Below are positions 33,241 through 45,214 of a stretch of 64,000 bases of DNA, piece by piece; positions within the stretch are counted from its first letter, which is position 1, and every line of letters starts with the position of its first letter. The notes beneath the pieces were generated by a model. That model ran no database searches. It was not told the DNA's origin and saw only the letters and a list, made by a program, of their open reading frames with translations. The position numbers and the translations under genes are program-made. Origin of the DNA: Odiellus spinosus (taxonomy: Eukaryota; Arthropoda; Arachnida; Opiliones; Phalangiidae); NCBI GenBank assembly GCA_963920705.1, contig OY987233.1, forward strand, positions 2,160,001-2,224,000. Direction: 5' to 3'.

Positions 33241-34628
33241 AAATTTGGTAAAATGTCAATGTAAGTAAATATAAATTAAGGTCAATCACATTCCAAGAGC
33301 CTGCAACAATGCTCTTAATGTCTTAACATTAAAGTAATAAGTCGGCGTAGGATACCCATGGTCTTAGGCCTAAAACACCTGGCTATTATTTTAATGTGAT
33401 AATAATCTCTAATACGTGTTTTGACATGGTGATTCCGTTTAGAGCTCGCAATGTTTAAGGTTTACCCGAAGATAAGCGTTTGGTACTTTTATCTACGAAC
33501 AAATATCTCGTTTTCAAACGTATAACGATGGATAAGAAAACTCACATTTCCAGAATCAGTCTAAAATATAAGAAATATATTTCAAATTGACTTTAATTTC
33601 AGGAATATAAATAAAAAACTAAACTAAGATTTTAAATCACCTTTTTATTCATTATTTTTCAAGAAAATATAGGTATATAATTTATTTATACGAACGTATA
33701 ACGCGGATAATATTCTAATATAAGGCCCTTTTTGTATAAAAACGGATATGGATTATGTTCCTTACTTTATCTTCGAATAACTTAGCATGAATGAAAAATA
33801 GTCTATTTTGAATCAAACAGATAATATACATCAGAATTTAGTAGATTTTTGTCCAATTAATAAAAATAAAAGGAATTCCGAGCTCTAATTACGTTATATT
33901 TTTAGATGCAAGTTTATCTTTAAATAATTAGCATTAAAATTTCAAATGCTTTAAATTCAATTCTTTGATCAACGCGTGTATCATCTTCATTGACTTCAGT
34001 ATAAATGTATTGTAGGAAACCAATAGTTTGGAAAAATGGCAGTGAGTCTTAATTTGTCTCAAAATATATCATATACCGAAAACGGGCGTTCGGGTTCGAC
34101 AATCGTTTTCAAATATTTTTTTTTTTTCGAGAGAGAGAGAGAGTCAGTTTCAAATGTGTGCATACAACGCTGAATTACATAAACACCGATGCGTTAAATC
34201 CAATCATTGTTAAAAATAACTGGTAACATAAGCCGACGAAAAACATTCCACACGGTTTTCTATGGGCACAGGGAATGGGGCAAGGAAGTTAAAATGGGCT
34301 CTAGGATCCAAGCTATTTCGAAGTTAAAGATCCAACGAAGGCCTCCTCCTTCTTTGCTTCACCCGCGATAAGAATGTATCACTTGAAAAGTTCCTCGCCC
34401 ATTTCGTGTACGCTTAATGGATCCGTGAAGAGATTGAACATTCAAAAAAAAAAGATATAAGGGAGTTCAGAAATAGACTGATAAAAGGTACTAAATGTAC
34501 TCATATGCAACTATTTTTCATCGAGCAAGAAAGAAAGATTTCTCTGAACTAAGGTTCAATCAGTTTTTACTCCCACAACTATGCGACGGTCTTATTATAG
34601 TAGATTTCTAACCATTTTTAGTCTTGTG
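33241..34628. other. IR intron sequence, nothing recognised
   Basis: AT-rich; a short (GA)n run at about 34131-34143. No domain or repeat recognised. Confidence 0.45.
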
Positions 34629-35296
34629 CAAGGGCGCTAGCAGAAAGTTTTGCAAGGGGGGGGGGGCAATTGATAATTTGATGAAGGGATAATGGGATTC
34701 TGGGGGCTTCGCCCCCATCCGTTCTGAAAGTTTTTGTTTGGAAAACAATTTATTGTTTAACGTTTCCTTTAACTGAGCCTTATTAATGTACTGAAATGAT
34801 CATAAACATTAGATTGTTTAAACCAGCAGTGAAGCATATCGTTGAACAAGGTTCAATACACCAATTTTATTTAAATATTGAATTCACAAATACCTTAAAG
34901 TTGTATTTTAATTTTTTTTTTTTTTTTTTTTTTTTGGCTGTCGTGCAAAAATAACATTGAAAATTTAAATCGAATCAAAACCTAGCCTTCCCAGGCTTGG
35001 ACCAACTTCTTTAGCTCTGCATTTTACTGTTGTAGAGACTGCCTCTAATACTATTGTAATATGTTTTAACTAAACCAAATTAGAAACTTCATCGTTTAAA
35101 CAAAAACCCTGTTAAAATAATAAAGTTTAAAATATTTGGGATATATCTTTAACAAAAAAACGTATTACTTTAATACTTCGTAGGCTTTATTTTAAAAATA
35201 TAAATCTAAACGGGGCTATCCAAAGGGGGGCATGGTCAGTCCAAGGGGAGGGAGTAATTGCCCCGTTTGCCCCCCCCCCCTTTGCGGCCGCCCATG
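34629..35296. mobile_element. hAT-like non-autonomous element, 668 bp
   Basis: Ends CAAGGGCGCTAGCAGAAAG and, inverted, CATGGGCGGCCGCAAAG, followed by G-rich runs on both sides. The flanks GTCTTGTG (34621-34628) and GTCTTAAG (35297-35304) are 8 bp with six matches, the hAT duplication length. Contains a T-run at about 34911-34935. No transposase. Confidence 0.6.
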
Positions 35297-35304
35297 GTCT
35301 TAAG

Positions 35305-35839
35305 TATAATCCCTTACTAGACCCCGAGATGTATTTTGGGGGTTAGATTGACCCTGAGCCCGGGATGGTTTAGCCTCGTACGTTGTTTTACTAATACTAC
35401 ATTTTGTTAGATATTACCAAAGATTGCAGCCATTTTTTTATGCGGGCTAGGGGGTTTAGTGAAATATTTTGATTTTGCTCTGTTCCCCTTTAGCAAATCA
35501 AATGACTTTATTCAGCTCAAAGTATATATACTTTTCACAATAAATTGACTTTAATATAACCATTTTTAAAGGAAATATTCGCTTACCACCAAAGAACTTT
35601 AAATTCGGGGGAATATGGCTCGATACTTCCAGTTTTTGGATTGTTGACAGTCGATCTTGTTATGCGCTAGCCCCAATATACCCTAGTAGATGAACGAGAA
35701 AGGACGAGCTCCTGTGGGTATATGAAAAACAATTTTTTAAGGGCGATCAGGGAATCAGAGCCCTCATCAGGAGCTCGTGAAAATTACTACGTAGAAAACC
35801 TCGAGAAACAATTTACTTAAAAATTTTTTTGTTGCGTAG
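35305..35839. other. IR intron sequence, nothing recognised
   Basis: Intronic, ending in the acceptor TTGTTGCGTAG at 35839. Confidence 0.45.
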
Positions 35840-36051
35840 CTGTCTTCGGCTCTTCTTCTTCGGCATATTCCATTATTTTATGGATAATTTGGAGTATAAT
35901 GGTATCGTCCATTTTGACCAACGCTTACTCAGGAAACCTCAAAAGCACTTTATGGAGTCACGAGGAAGACTACATTGACAGTTTAGAAGATTTCGAAAAA
36001 TCATCCAAGGTTTTACCATTTACGAGAGCAATTGGACCAGTGAGAGACAAG
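35840..36051 (+). CDS. Ionotropic receptor exon: pore loop, M2 and M3
   Basis: Following acceptor GCGTAG, the exon reads FGSSSSAYSIILWIIWSIMV and then SSILTNAYSGNLKSTL. The first is the pore/M2 region; the second is the M3 helix, whose NAYSGNLKS corresponds to SYTANLAAF of iGluRs and is the usual arthropod IR variant. The second ligand lobe begins with YIDSLEDFEKSS, matching PIDTLEDL of relatives. The exon ends with an intact codon before the donor GTATTT (36052). The M1 exon phase fits exactly. Its open frame and conserved motifs argue for a working gene. Confidence 0.8.
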
Positions 36052-37164
36052 GTATTTACAGGGCTCATTTTCTCCGATTGACTCGCGAGGACTTCTATGT
36101 GGGAAAAAGAAGCTATGTTCCCTACTCAGTAAACTAATGATGCATATTTCCTGCGTACTTTAGTTACACAGAAAATGCAATCATTTTTTTCCTGGTAATA
36201 TTGCAGGGTTTAAAGTCATTTCTCCCCACTCCGAATTCGACCAACAGGTCAATGAACAGTCTGTTAAGTAAACCTTACTAGAGAACCAAGCAATGTTATT
36301 TCCGCCTGCTATTCATATTTCGCATTTCAATAGCTGTTAAATTTAAAAATATTAGCAGAAACGACAACTTACAAAATGTAAAACTATATAATGGTTTTTT
36401 CTCCAGAAAATATGATTTTCGAATTTATGTTTTAAGTGTTTTTAAAATTCAAATTGAAAGAAACGGTAAAGATAAAATTATATTTAATGCCGATAAAAAT
36501 CTTAACTGATTGACAAGAGAATTAGATCGAAAGGCAACTTACTGATCAATGGTGCATTATATCGAAATTTAATTGACCGACCAACGATTACACGCGATCG
36601 AAACCTAAATTATGCTTAAATTTGAACGAATCTCAAAACTAGTATTTCCCCCAGGTTTCTATTCCTTATTTTCTTGCGAAAATGGTAATTTATAATTGAA
36701 AAACATTTCAATAAAAGTGATAACATTGATAAATGAGATCAGAGTGTAACGTTTAGAATGTACCAAGAAAAACTAATTATCTGCTATTCCCTTTTTCCCA
36801 TTGAAATAACTTATTTTAATACCAACCTTGTGGCACGCCAAACTAAAAGTAATTATTTCTTAACTTGAAACCAAAGTTCGAATTTGGGTTATCCAAGTTT
36901 CATTAAAAAAAATGAAGTCTATTTTAAAAATAATTTTGAAACTGGCACATAAATTGGATCTTGAATAGACCTTGCGATAGAGATAACGTTTAGAAGTTCG
37001 TTTCTAGCGAAATATCGGTTTTTAATCCTAAATTCTTAAATAAGATAAGCACCATTGAGTTGGAAATATATATTTATATATTTCTACTACAATTTTTGTT
37101 ATATATATTGATTCAACTTAAAAATAGAAAGCAAAACGGGCAATTGTGTAAATTCACGTAGAAA
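36052..37164. other. IR intron sequence, nothing recognised
   Basis: AT-rich intron sequence; no domain, RNA or strong repeat seen. Confidence 0.45.
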
Positions 37165-37794
37165 CAACAAGTTGGGAAACCAAAATAATACCTCACCGAC
37201 CACGACGTAGCCTAACCCGACCTTACCTAAAACATTTAAATTGATAATTGTTCATTGAGGTGAAGTCGAAAATTTGAACCATGCAGACCAGTTTGGCGTA
37301 ACATTATTGTTTAAGAAAAACAAAAATTAACTTGGGGTCAATCCATGTGAATTCGACTAGATGAAAAAAGGCCTAATTTTAAATTTCAACCATTATTTTT
37401 CTCAGGATATATAAGCGTAAGAAACTCATATTTACCCAGTTTCAGACTCCAAAAAAAGTTATTTCTCAAGTTATAATTTTTTAAAGTTTTTTGCAAATTT
37501 GAATTTTAAATTTTCAAATTGGGTTTTCTCTAATATCTTTAGAATGAATAGCCTTAAATTAATAAAAATTCATTTTATAGATGAAAAAATGGTGCTGAAT
37601 ATGAATTTGATGACGAAAACACCGGGAAAAAAGTACAGAACGAGATAATTTCAATTTTTGGGGATCTCATATGGGCCAAATTTGAGACTTGAGCGTCACC
37701 TTCAAAAATTCTGAAAATTTAATATTTTTGGCCCAACAGGCTATCTACTTCGAATTATAAACGTTATCAATGAGAAAAAGTTTTAATTAATTTT

Positions 37795-38165
37795 TTCATC
37801 ATTTTTAATGTTAATACCTCCGTCAGCCGCAATCGAGACATTGAAATCTTTAATTTTCCCCATTGCCCTTTAAACAAAATTAAAATTTATTTTTTCATCA
37901 TTTTTGATGTTAATACCTTCGGCAGCCGCAATCGAGACAGTGAAATCTTTTTTTCCCATTGCCTTTTATCATTTTTGATGTTAATACCTCCGACAGCCGC
38001 AGCGAATCTTTATATTTTCCCCATTGCCCTTTAAACCAAATTTAAATTAATTTTTTCATAATTTTTTATGTTAATACCTCCGGCTGCGGCAGTCGAGGCA
38101 CTGAAATCTTTAAATTTTTCCCATTGCCCTTTAAACCCAATTAAAATTAATTTTTTCATACCCCA
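37795..38165. repeat. Satellite units, copy A
   Basis: Four units with TTTTTGATGTTAATACCTCC, CAGCCGCAATCGAGAC and CCCATTGCCCTTTAAAC. Spacings are 99, 71 and 90 bp, the 71 being a deletion. Same family as 53155-55110. Confidence 0.85.
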
Positions 38166-38943
38166 TTTTGAGGAAAATTTCTAAGGTACATAATTGTATG
38201 TTTTTCTCTAATTTTAAATTAATATAGCCTTAACTGACCTGAATTTTTCTCGGTAAATACATAAATGTATTTAAACAGATTTATTTTTTAACGCTTCCAG
38301 ATATTTTTCAGGCTTGTATTTTCATTGAAGTATGAAGTAAGTTTCAAGCTTGATTGCTAGCCTCCAAATAACGCTCTCTTTCACGTGGTTTTTAAAAGCT
38401 ATGGAAAACCTAAGCCTAATTTTTCAAATTAGACTTAGGTTTTTGCCGACTCAATTTCTCCGCCTTAATTTTTCTTTCTGTCTTCATAAATAGAGTGTTG
38501 CCCAATTAAATGGTGAAAAATTATGATATTAGTCTTAAAATAAAGCTTGAAACTCAATTCATACCACACGGACAATCCAAGTTTTAAAAGCATCTAGAAA
38601 TATTAGAAAATAAATCTGAAAGACAAGCCACTTTCAAAATACCAAATCCTATAGAATAACATTACGAATTGGCCATGACCAAAACTTGCTAAGAAGCAAA
38701 TTATGGGTCAACTTCAAAATTTTTTTTAATGAAACTTGAAAAGTTCAATATTCGAGCCTTGGTCCACCATTTAAAATTGCTTTTAACTGTAACAAATAAT
38801 TCTTCTTTCAGTTCTGCGATGCAATGAACATGTCCTCGAAAGAATCGATTTTAATGTTATTTCAATGGGAAAATGGAGCGTTTTGATTGGCTAAAGGTCG
38901 AATTTTTGAAATTGCATTACAAACGATGATGGGCCCATAACAT

Positions 38944-38961
38944 TGAACGCTATCGCGTTCA
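38944..38961. other. Terminal hairpin of element copy A
   Basis: TGAACGC-TATC-GCGTTCA, a 7-bp stem with a 4-nt loop, followed by CTGA. See the matching hairpin at 55973-55990, which differs by compensatory pairs. Confidence 0.7.
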
Positions 38962-38970
38962 CTGAATTTT

Positions 38971-39807
38971 TTCCTTTATTGGTGAGATAAATCTACCGAC
39001 TCTTTAAGTCTTTGCAAAATTGAAGAGTCGCTGAAGATCGTACAATACGAATCTTTTTTAGTTTTAGACGTCTCTTGGGAGCTAAAGCGTAATAACTATC
39101 CTGTAGAGATTCATGAATTGTGATTCATGTTTTTTATGTTTTCAAAATAGATTATTCTCAACTCGAGACGAGAGTAGCTATAAGGAAACCACCGTTACAT
39201 TTTCTATAAAATTTCAAAAAAAGTAGATCAGCCTGGGAAGTGGCTGAGACCCTCATTAATACGCAAAATGATAATATTGGCTGGCATGAAAAACGTAAAG
39301 ACCACACATGACCCCGAAGTAGCCATAAAAATCAACACAAAGAATAATTATTTTTGTCTTGGTTTCCGTACGATTTGACGGTCCATATTCTATGGTCGAC
39401 CTTGCGACAAGGTTTCATTAAGAAAAATAAATGTAAAACAATAGAAATGTCATACTTATAGAATATAATTTATACACTTATGTTTATACTAGGTTTGGTT
39501 TGGTTTAGTTGGGTTATATTGTGTTAGGTTAGGGTAAGGTAGGTTCGACAAATGGTTCGGCCTAGTTTGGGCTGGCTTAAGATTGGATAGGTTAGGATAG
39601 TTTAGGTTGTACCCTCTTTAGACACGAGGCGTTATACTAAATAAAATAAAATCATTGTGCCACCAACGCTCTTTCTATTTTAAGGTGTCTTGAGCTTGAA
39701 TTAAGCGTATTTCGAACAATTGGGATTCTGTTAATTCGGACTTTTTCTCTAGAATGGAGCCTTTTTGTTGTATGGGAACACTTCCAGCGAATTAAATTGC
39801 TTCTGTA
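38971..39807. other. IR intron sequence, TTAGG-like tract
   Basis: 39490-39612 is rich in GGTTAGG/GGTTTGG-type words. No gene. Confidence 0.45.
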
Positions 39808-41790
39808 CCATAGGGTAGAATCCCATTGGGTCGATTCTCATTCGACCGAATCCCATTGGACCGATAGTCCCAATGGTCCGACTGTCCCATTGGACCGCCT
39901 TTCCCATTCGACCGCAAAATCCGCACTTCTCCGGGTTAATGATTCGGTCCAATGGGACAAGAATCTTTGCTTAAATATACCCGATGGGATTTACATAATT
40001 AAATTCCCGGGAGCGCAAAGATTAAATCTTTGCAAGCCAACGATTTAATGGTCAAGTAACTTGATCACTAGACCCAAACATTTCGTAAAATATTAATGAA
40101 ATGTTATTGTTTAGAAAAACAAAATATTTTTAAATCAACGAATTTCAACTTTATAAAGGGAACTGTTGAATTTAATTAATATTTTTAAGTCATATTCATG
40201 AGATAACATTGGGTTAGGTTGGGCTGGGCTAGGAGCTCCATAGAAATTTAAGAATTTCTATAAATCTCCTAGCCCAGCCCAACCTTACCCAAATTGACCT
40301 AACCTAACCCAGCCCAACCTATGGGATTTTAACACGGTTATGGACTAAATATAATTAGGAGAGATCAGAAAAATACTTATAAAAATCTACGACCAACAGA
40401 AGTTTGGTAAAACATATTTGAAATTTTCAAATCTCCATATTAAAATACAAGAGTTCCTAACCCAACCTCTTTTCATATTACTTCATGTCACAGAGGATAG
40501 GTGACGACTAATTATCATGTAAACCACGATTTGATAGGTGTAGCGGTTTTCTCTAATCAACGTCATTTTTCGCCTTTTCTGAATGAGGAATTTTCCTTCC
40601 GCCTTAATTTCCATTTCGCTGAAGTCCCATTTGGCCCAATCCCATTTCGCCTACTATCCATTTCCTCTAATTTCCATCTCGCCCAATAACATTTCGATTA
40701 TTTTTCCAAATTCTTATTCCGCCCAATCCACTCCCAAGCTAAATGCCTTCGCGACCAATATCCTCTTGATCGTTTCCTTAGGCCCGTTTAATCATTTCTG
40801 CACGCACTTCTTGATGTATCTAAAGAACAATTTAATTTATTAGTTTTGGTAACCTAACCCAACCCAACCTACCTTAACTCAACCCAACCCAACCTAACGC
40901 AGCCTACCCCAACACAACCCAACCTAACCCAGCCTACCCCAACCCAATCTAAAGAACAATTTAGTTTATTAGTATTGATAACCTAACCAAACCCAACCCA
41001 ACCTACCCTAAACCAACCCTACCCAACCAATTTACTTTATTAGATTTGATAAGCTAATGCAACCTAACATAACCAAAGCAACCCAACCAACAAAACCAAT
41101 TTCCTTTATTAGTTTTAATAACCTAACCCAACCCAACCCAACAAATTTCTTTATTAGTATTGATAACCTAACCCAACCTAACCTAATAAAATTAAGCAAA
41201 ACGGGAAGAGGAATTTTTAGGTTGGGAATATATAATTGAGCTAACTGATAAATCGATTGGGTGAAGTGGGACTGGGCGAATTGAGACAAGGACTTTTTAG
41301 TTTGGGCGAATTTGTTATCGATAATTTTGGGCAAAATTATAATACGTTTGGGTGAAGTAGGATGGCGCGAAATGCAAAAAAAAAATTTTGGGCAAAAATT
41401 CTTTGGGCGAAATATTTGGGAGAAAGGGATACATACCCTAATGGTCCCATAGCCAGTAATATTTAAGGGGTCAGAATATTGTAATTTCCCCCTAACTGCT
41501 GTTACTAAGATGAAATAAACAAATTTAAATTTTACATTGTATTCTTTATCTCCCATTGTATAATCATCGATAAAAAATTGTCGGATGAATGGAATTCTTT
41601 CCAATGGGACTGGAAAATTATAGTTCGATCAATTGGGAAAATATATTTTTTAATTCGAACCATTGGGAATTCGACCCAATGGGATTCTATCCAATGGGCA
41701 TATACAATTAAGCTTCATTTTTAATTATTGCGAAACTGTTTTTTATTAATTCGGTCGAATTGGATTTCTGTCGAATGGGTTTCGGTTCAA
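39808..41790. mobile_element. Concentric palindromes of short degenerate motifs
   Basis: Outer arms: CCCATTGGACCGA words on the left (39820-39955) and TCGAACCATTGGG/CCAATGGGAT on the right (41600-41790); TAGAATCCCATTGGGTCGA occurs near both ends in opposite orientation. Middle arms: CCCATTTCGCC words (40550-40700) against GGGCGAAAT/GGGTGAAGT words (41235-41420). Centre: CCTAACCCAACCC blocks alternating with TTTATTAGTTTTGATAA (40845-41190). A separate hairpin is at 40211-40290. No coding sequence; the open frames are products of the repeats. Confidence 0.65.
40211..40290. repeat. Hairpin, about 38-bp arms
   Basis: GGGTTAGGTTGGGCTGGGCT on the left is inverted as AGCCCAGCCCAACCTTACCC on the right, with TATAGAAATT near the centre. 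Confidence 0.85.
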
Positions 41791-42357
41791 TTAGAGGTGA
41801 GCGTATATATATTTATCAACGATTGTAGTATAGCACATGTTTAAAATGAATTCAAAAAGTTGTTATTTTTTAAATTATGTTTTTAATAGTTATTATCCAA
41901 CCATTAACCATTTCGGTACCAAACCTATAATAGTCTTGGACTAAGCTTGCGCTTGTGATTAGTTTTTACAATATATGATTAAACGAGACAAGTCGCGCCT
42001 TTTAAAGTAACGACATTGGCTATATAGTGCGTATAAATAGCGTGGTCGTGTTTGAATTTGGCGGATTGATTTGTGAATACTTAAAGTTAAAGACCGAGGC
42101 GAGAGAAAATTAATCTCATGCGCGAATTTCCGCCCCCCTTCTCAACATCTAAGCCGATTGACCACCCCTGGAGCGCGTGCACGGTCGCTCTTTTGTAAGG
42201 TTCGATGGAGGCTCCCTTATCATCGTAGTTGGTGACCACTTTCACTGATTTTCTTACATATTTATGCCTTTGTGGTCAGCGAACACCTGGGTCGGATTTT
42301 CCGAACTCTTTGTTTTTTTGTATTAGACTTTGGGTTATTTTTAAAGTCAGAATGCAC

Positions 42358-42398
<41 letters not shown>

Positions 42399-42895
42399 TC
42401 GGACTGGATTAGGCTTAGGGTTATACTTAATGGTATAATGCAGTCTGACAAATTAATGGTTTTATGAGCGAATTATTTGGATTATTTTTTTGCGCTTGTG
42501 ATTTAGCGGCTGATAACACTTAGCATCGGGGTGTGGCATACTAATGGACTTGGCCATCTTGTTATCAATAAAACGTAACTCTTTCAACTCCACGCGATTC
42601 TTTCTTTTATAATTTTTTTATTTAAAATTATTTTATTTTGTTTAGGGTTAAACGAGTTTCGATGTCCTTGTTCTTGATGTAACATTACTTTCAAAAGGGA
42701 TATTAGGTTCTCTGCCCCTGCCACGTTACTTAAGTAGTTTTTCTACTCATTTAATTATAAAAAGTTCGTTATTAAACATTCTAGACTCAATTATTTTTAC
42801 AGATTAAATGAAAATGGAATACAATTTTCTCTTTGTACTATCTATAATGTGTGCCATTAATTATTTTATATTTATGCCTTATTTATTTGATATAG
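41791..42895. other. IR intron: half-element at 42089-42290, T-run, PLE tail copy
   Basis: 42089-42290 (TAAAGACCGAGGCGAGAGAA, CGATTGACCACCCC, CACGGTCGCTC) is a direct copy of 43437-43650. A run of about 38 T lies at 42360-42397. 42561-42610 is a diverged PLE tail (TCAATAAAACGTAACTC...). The 42229-42438 open frame is a poly-Phe artefact of the T-run. Confidence 0.6.
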
Positions 42896-43182
42896 CTTTT
42901 TTCATTGTATAAAAACGACCCGAAACATTTGGCTGCTTTTGAGGACTTGGTAGTTGAAGATTTCTTCACCGACGAAGACGTCATGGAATATTTCTTTAAA
43001 CGAATCGCAGTGTTTTTCGACGATGAATGGTCATTCTACTACTATCTTGAGAGAGCTCTGACACGGGATAAGTTCAAGCCGAAGTCTTTGTATTTTGCGA
43101 GAGAGCAATACGGGTACTTGTACGCTGGTTTCCAATTCAGCTACAATATCCCATCGTGGAAAAGGAAGTTTTTCAATCTAAG
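42896..43182 (+). CDS. Ionotropic receptor exon: second ligand-binding lobe
   Basis: After acceptor GATATAG the exon enters in phase 0, as required by the preceding exon, with LFSLYKNDPKHLAAFEDL. It continues through WSFYYYLERALTRDKF to SLYFAREQYGYLYAGFQFSY and WKRKFFNL. The last part matches the end of the S2 lobe in arthropod IRs, where a tyrosine-rich strand and a K..F/FN helix precede M4. It ends at donor AAG|GTAGAC leaving two bases. The next exon, which should carry M4, was not found in the window. No stop or frameshift. Confidence 0.72.
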
Positions 43183-43436
43183 GTAGACCTGATCACGTTT
43201 TTCTCATCAATGATATCGCTAGGATTTTCAATTTGGATCCGATAAATTTACAAAATATCCGATAAATTAAATTTCCCATAACATTTTGAAAGTCCTTAAT
43301 TGAACTGGATTCAGACAATGTCAACAGTAAAGGAGTGTTAAATAACTGATTATGTGGAGGGTCACTTGTAATTGTGTACTAGATTGGGACGATTGGCCGT
43401 GGCGAAATAGAAACGTGCACTATCGTTGTGCCCTGA

Positions 43437-43767
43437 TTAAAGACCGAGACCATCTGACCAGAGAAAAATTTTCTCGTGCGCGAATTTCAGCCCCCTTCTA
43501 AACCTCGAAGCCGATTGACCACCCCCTGGAGCGCTTGAACGGTCGCTCTTTTGTTAGGCTGGAAGAAGCTTGTCCTATCATAGTAGTGGTGGCCACTTTT
43601 ACTATTTTCTTATATTTTTATGCTTTTGTAGTCAGCTAACACCTGCAGCAGTACGGCTGCCGGATCAAAAAACCTAACAAAAGAGTGACCGTGCAGGCGC
43701 CCCAGGGTGTGCTCAATCATCTTAGAGAAGGGGGGCTGAAATCTTCTCTGGTCTCAGTCTTTAAGAA
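43437..43767. mobile_element. Small inverted-repeat element
   Basis: 43437-43560 and 43665-43767 are inverted copies (TTAAAGACCGAGACCA, CAGCCCCCTTCT, ACGGTCGCTCTTTTGTTAGG). A single-arm relative is at 42089-42290, so the two flank the last visible IR exon. Nothing coding. Confidence 0.7.
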
Positions 43768-44462
43768 TGCACTCGGCCCCCTAAACCCATCCTTAGGTAG
43801 CATAGAAACTGTATCTCCGACACCATTTATCTATAAAAAGTATGTTATTTCTATAACAATACTACCATAAATTAGTGAGACGTTGTCGCGAGATCGAATA
43901 TGGACCGTCTGCGTAACGCTAAACCAAGTCTAATACATATTTTCTGTTTAAAATTCTTATAGACCAAATCAGTGTCCAGTGTAGTTTTTAAAACCTCTAA
44001 ATTTGAAATTCAGAAAATTTGGGAACCTGCTAATGCGGCCTCCTGACAGTGGAATAGACTCTGAGACTCTGTTTTATATCAGTAGAAACAAGTTTAGAAA
44101 ACAAAATATTATCTCTCCTCGTATCAACTCTACAGATAAACCAGACGAAAACTATTAACTATGTTAAGGTTTGATTTTTTATTTTTTTGGTTAAAATAAG
44201 GAAAAAAGAAATAGGCACACTACTTACTATATGGTTACTTTTGGGGCTACACTATTATACCATAAAAGGCGAGTTAAAAGTTTGCGGCTACGAAACTAGT
44301 GTCACGTACTGGTAGAAAGTTAAAGAGGCATAATAATAATAATATTACATTAAAATAACTTGTGGAGTTCCAACGGCACTTGAAAGCGCCACGCCAGTGA
44401 CGTATCTCGGCAACGCGCGCCAACGCGTCACCTCGATACGCGCGGTCGGTCTGGGAACTCTG
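43768..44462. other. No gene recognised
   Basis: Mixed sequence, CGCG-rich words near 44395-44455. No M4-like exon could be identified. Confidence 0.45.
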
Positions 44463-44470
44463 CCTTTGCC

Positions 44471-44957
44471 CAGGGGCGTCGCTAGGCCTTCAAAAACTAG
44501 CCCCCCAAAAACTTACCGAAGGCCTCCATAAATTAACCGATAGCCCCCAAAACTAACTGAAGCCCCCCCCCCCCCCCCAAAAATTAACCGAAAGCTCCTT
44601 GAGAACTTATTAAAATTTGCATGAAACGAGGTAACAAGAAATACATGAGCTCCAGACGCTGCTTACGGTAGTTCGGCGCTATGATATGACCCAGGCGTAT
44701 TCCTCTTCGTGAGAAAATATTTAGCTCGGGATGTTGGCTGGCCGGAGGGGCGCAGATGTTTTACCCGTAGTCTGACACCCTTATATTTCTATCATTTAGA
44801 GATAACATTAATGGTTTATCCGTAGTAAACCGTTAATTTAATAGCGTTATTTTAAGATTAAAATATTTTAATAAAATATATATTCACAAAACCGTAAAAC
44901 AGTTCGCCCCGATTAGCCTCCCCCCCCCCCAATTTGAAAATCCTAGCGACGCCCCTG
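44471..44957. mobile_element. hAT-type non-autonomous element, 487 bp
   Basis: Terminal inverted repeats CAGGGGCGTCGCTAGG and CCTAGCGACGCCCCTG. 8-bp flanks CCTTTGCC (44463-44470) and CCTTTGGC (44958-44965), seven of eight matching. CAGGGGCG ends and an 8-bp duplication are standard for hAT. Contains two C-runs and no transposase. Confidence 0.8.
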
Positions 44958-45214
44958 CCTTTGGCCTCTACAACGCGTGCCAAAGCGTCGACAAAAAATG
45001 CGTTGCCAATACGTGCAGTCGGTCTGCGAACTACAACGCGAGAAATAGACAGTAGCCTAGCTACAACGCGCGAGATATAAACGGTGAATAATAAACCTTA
45101 TTACGCCGAGCTCTGACGGCCGCCAAAGGGCTTGTTTGAGAGAAGTGCTAATGGAATGTGATTTTATACCAGAGGATTTGTAATGAAATATTCGCGGTTA
45201 TTTATTCGCGATAG

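Larger units (their letters stand above)
37165..38970. mobile_element. Satellite-bearing non-autonomous element, copy A
   Basis: Starts near ACAAGTTGGGAAACCAAAAT (also at 50347 and, in part, 55996) and carries about four satellite units (37795-38165). It has an inverted AACCTAAGCCTAATTT hairpin (38407-38442) and ends shortly after a terminal hairpin (38944-38961). The same order recurs at 50347-55995. Tandem repeats plus a subterminal hairpin resemble the HINE/DINE class of Helitron-related elements. No Rep/helicase is present and the exact ends are not proven. Confidence 0.55.

Noticed and set aside
39797-41604. Several open frames of 60-190 codons
   Set aside because: Products of the CCCATTGG, CCCATTTCGCC and CCTAACCC repeats; repetitive peptides that mirror each other on both strands.
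42229-42438. Open frame with a poly-phenylalanine stretch
   Set aside because: Caused by the run of about 38 T; no other protein feature.
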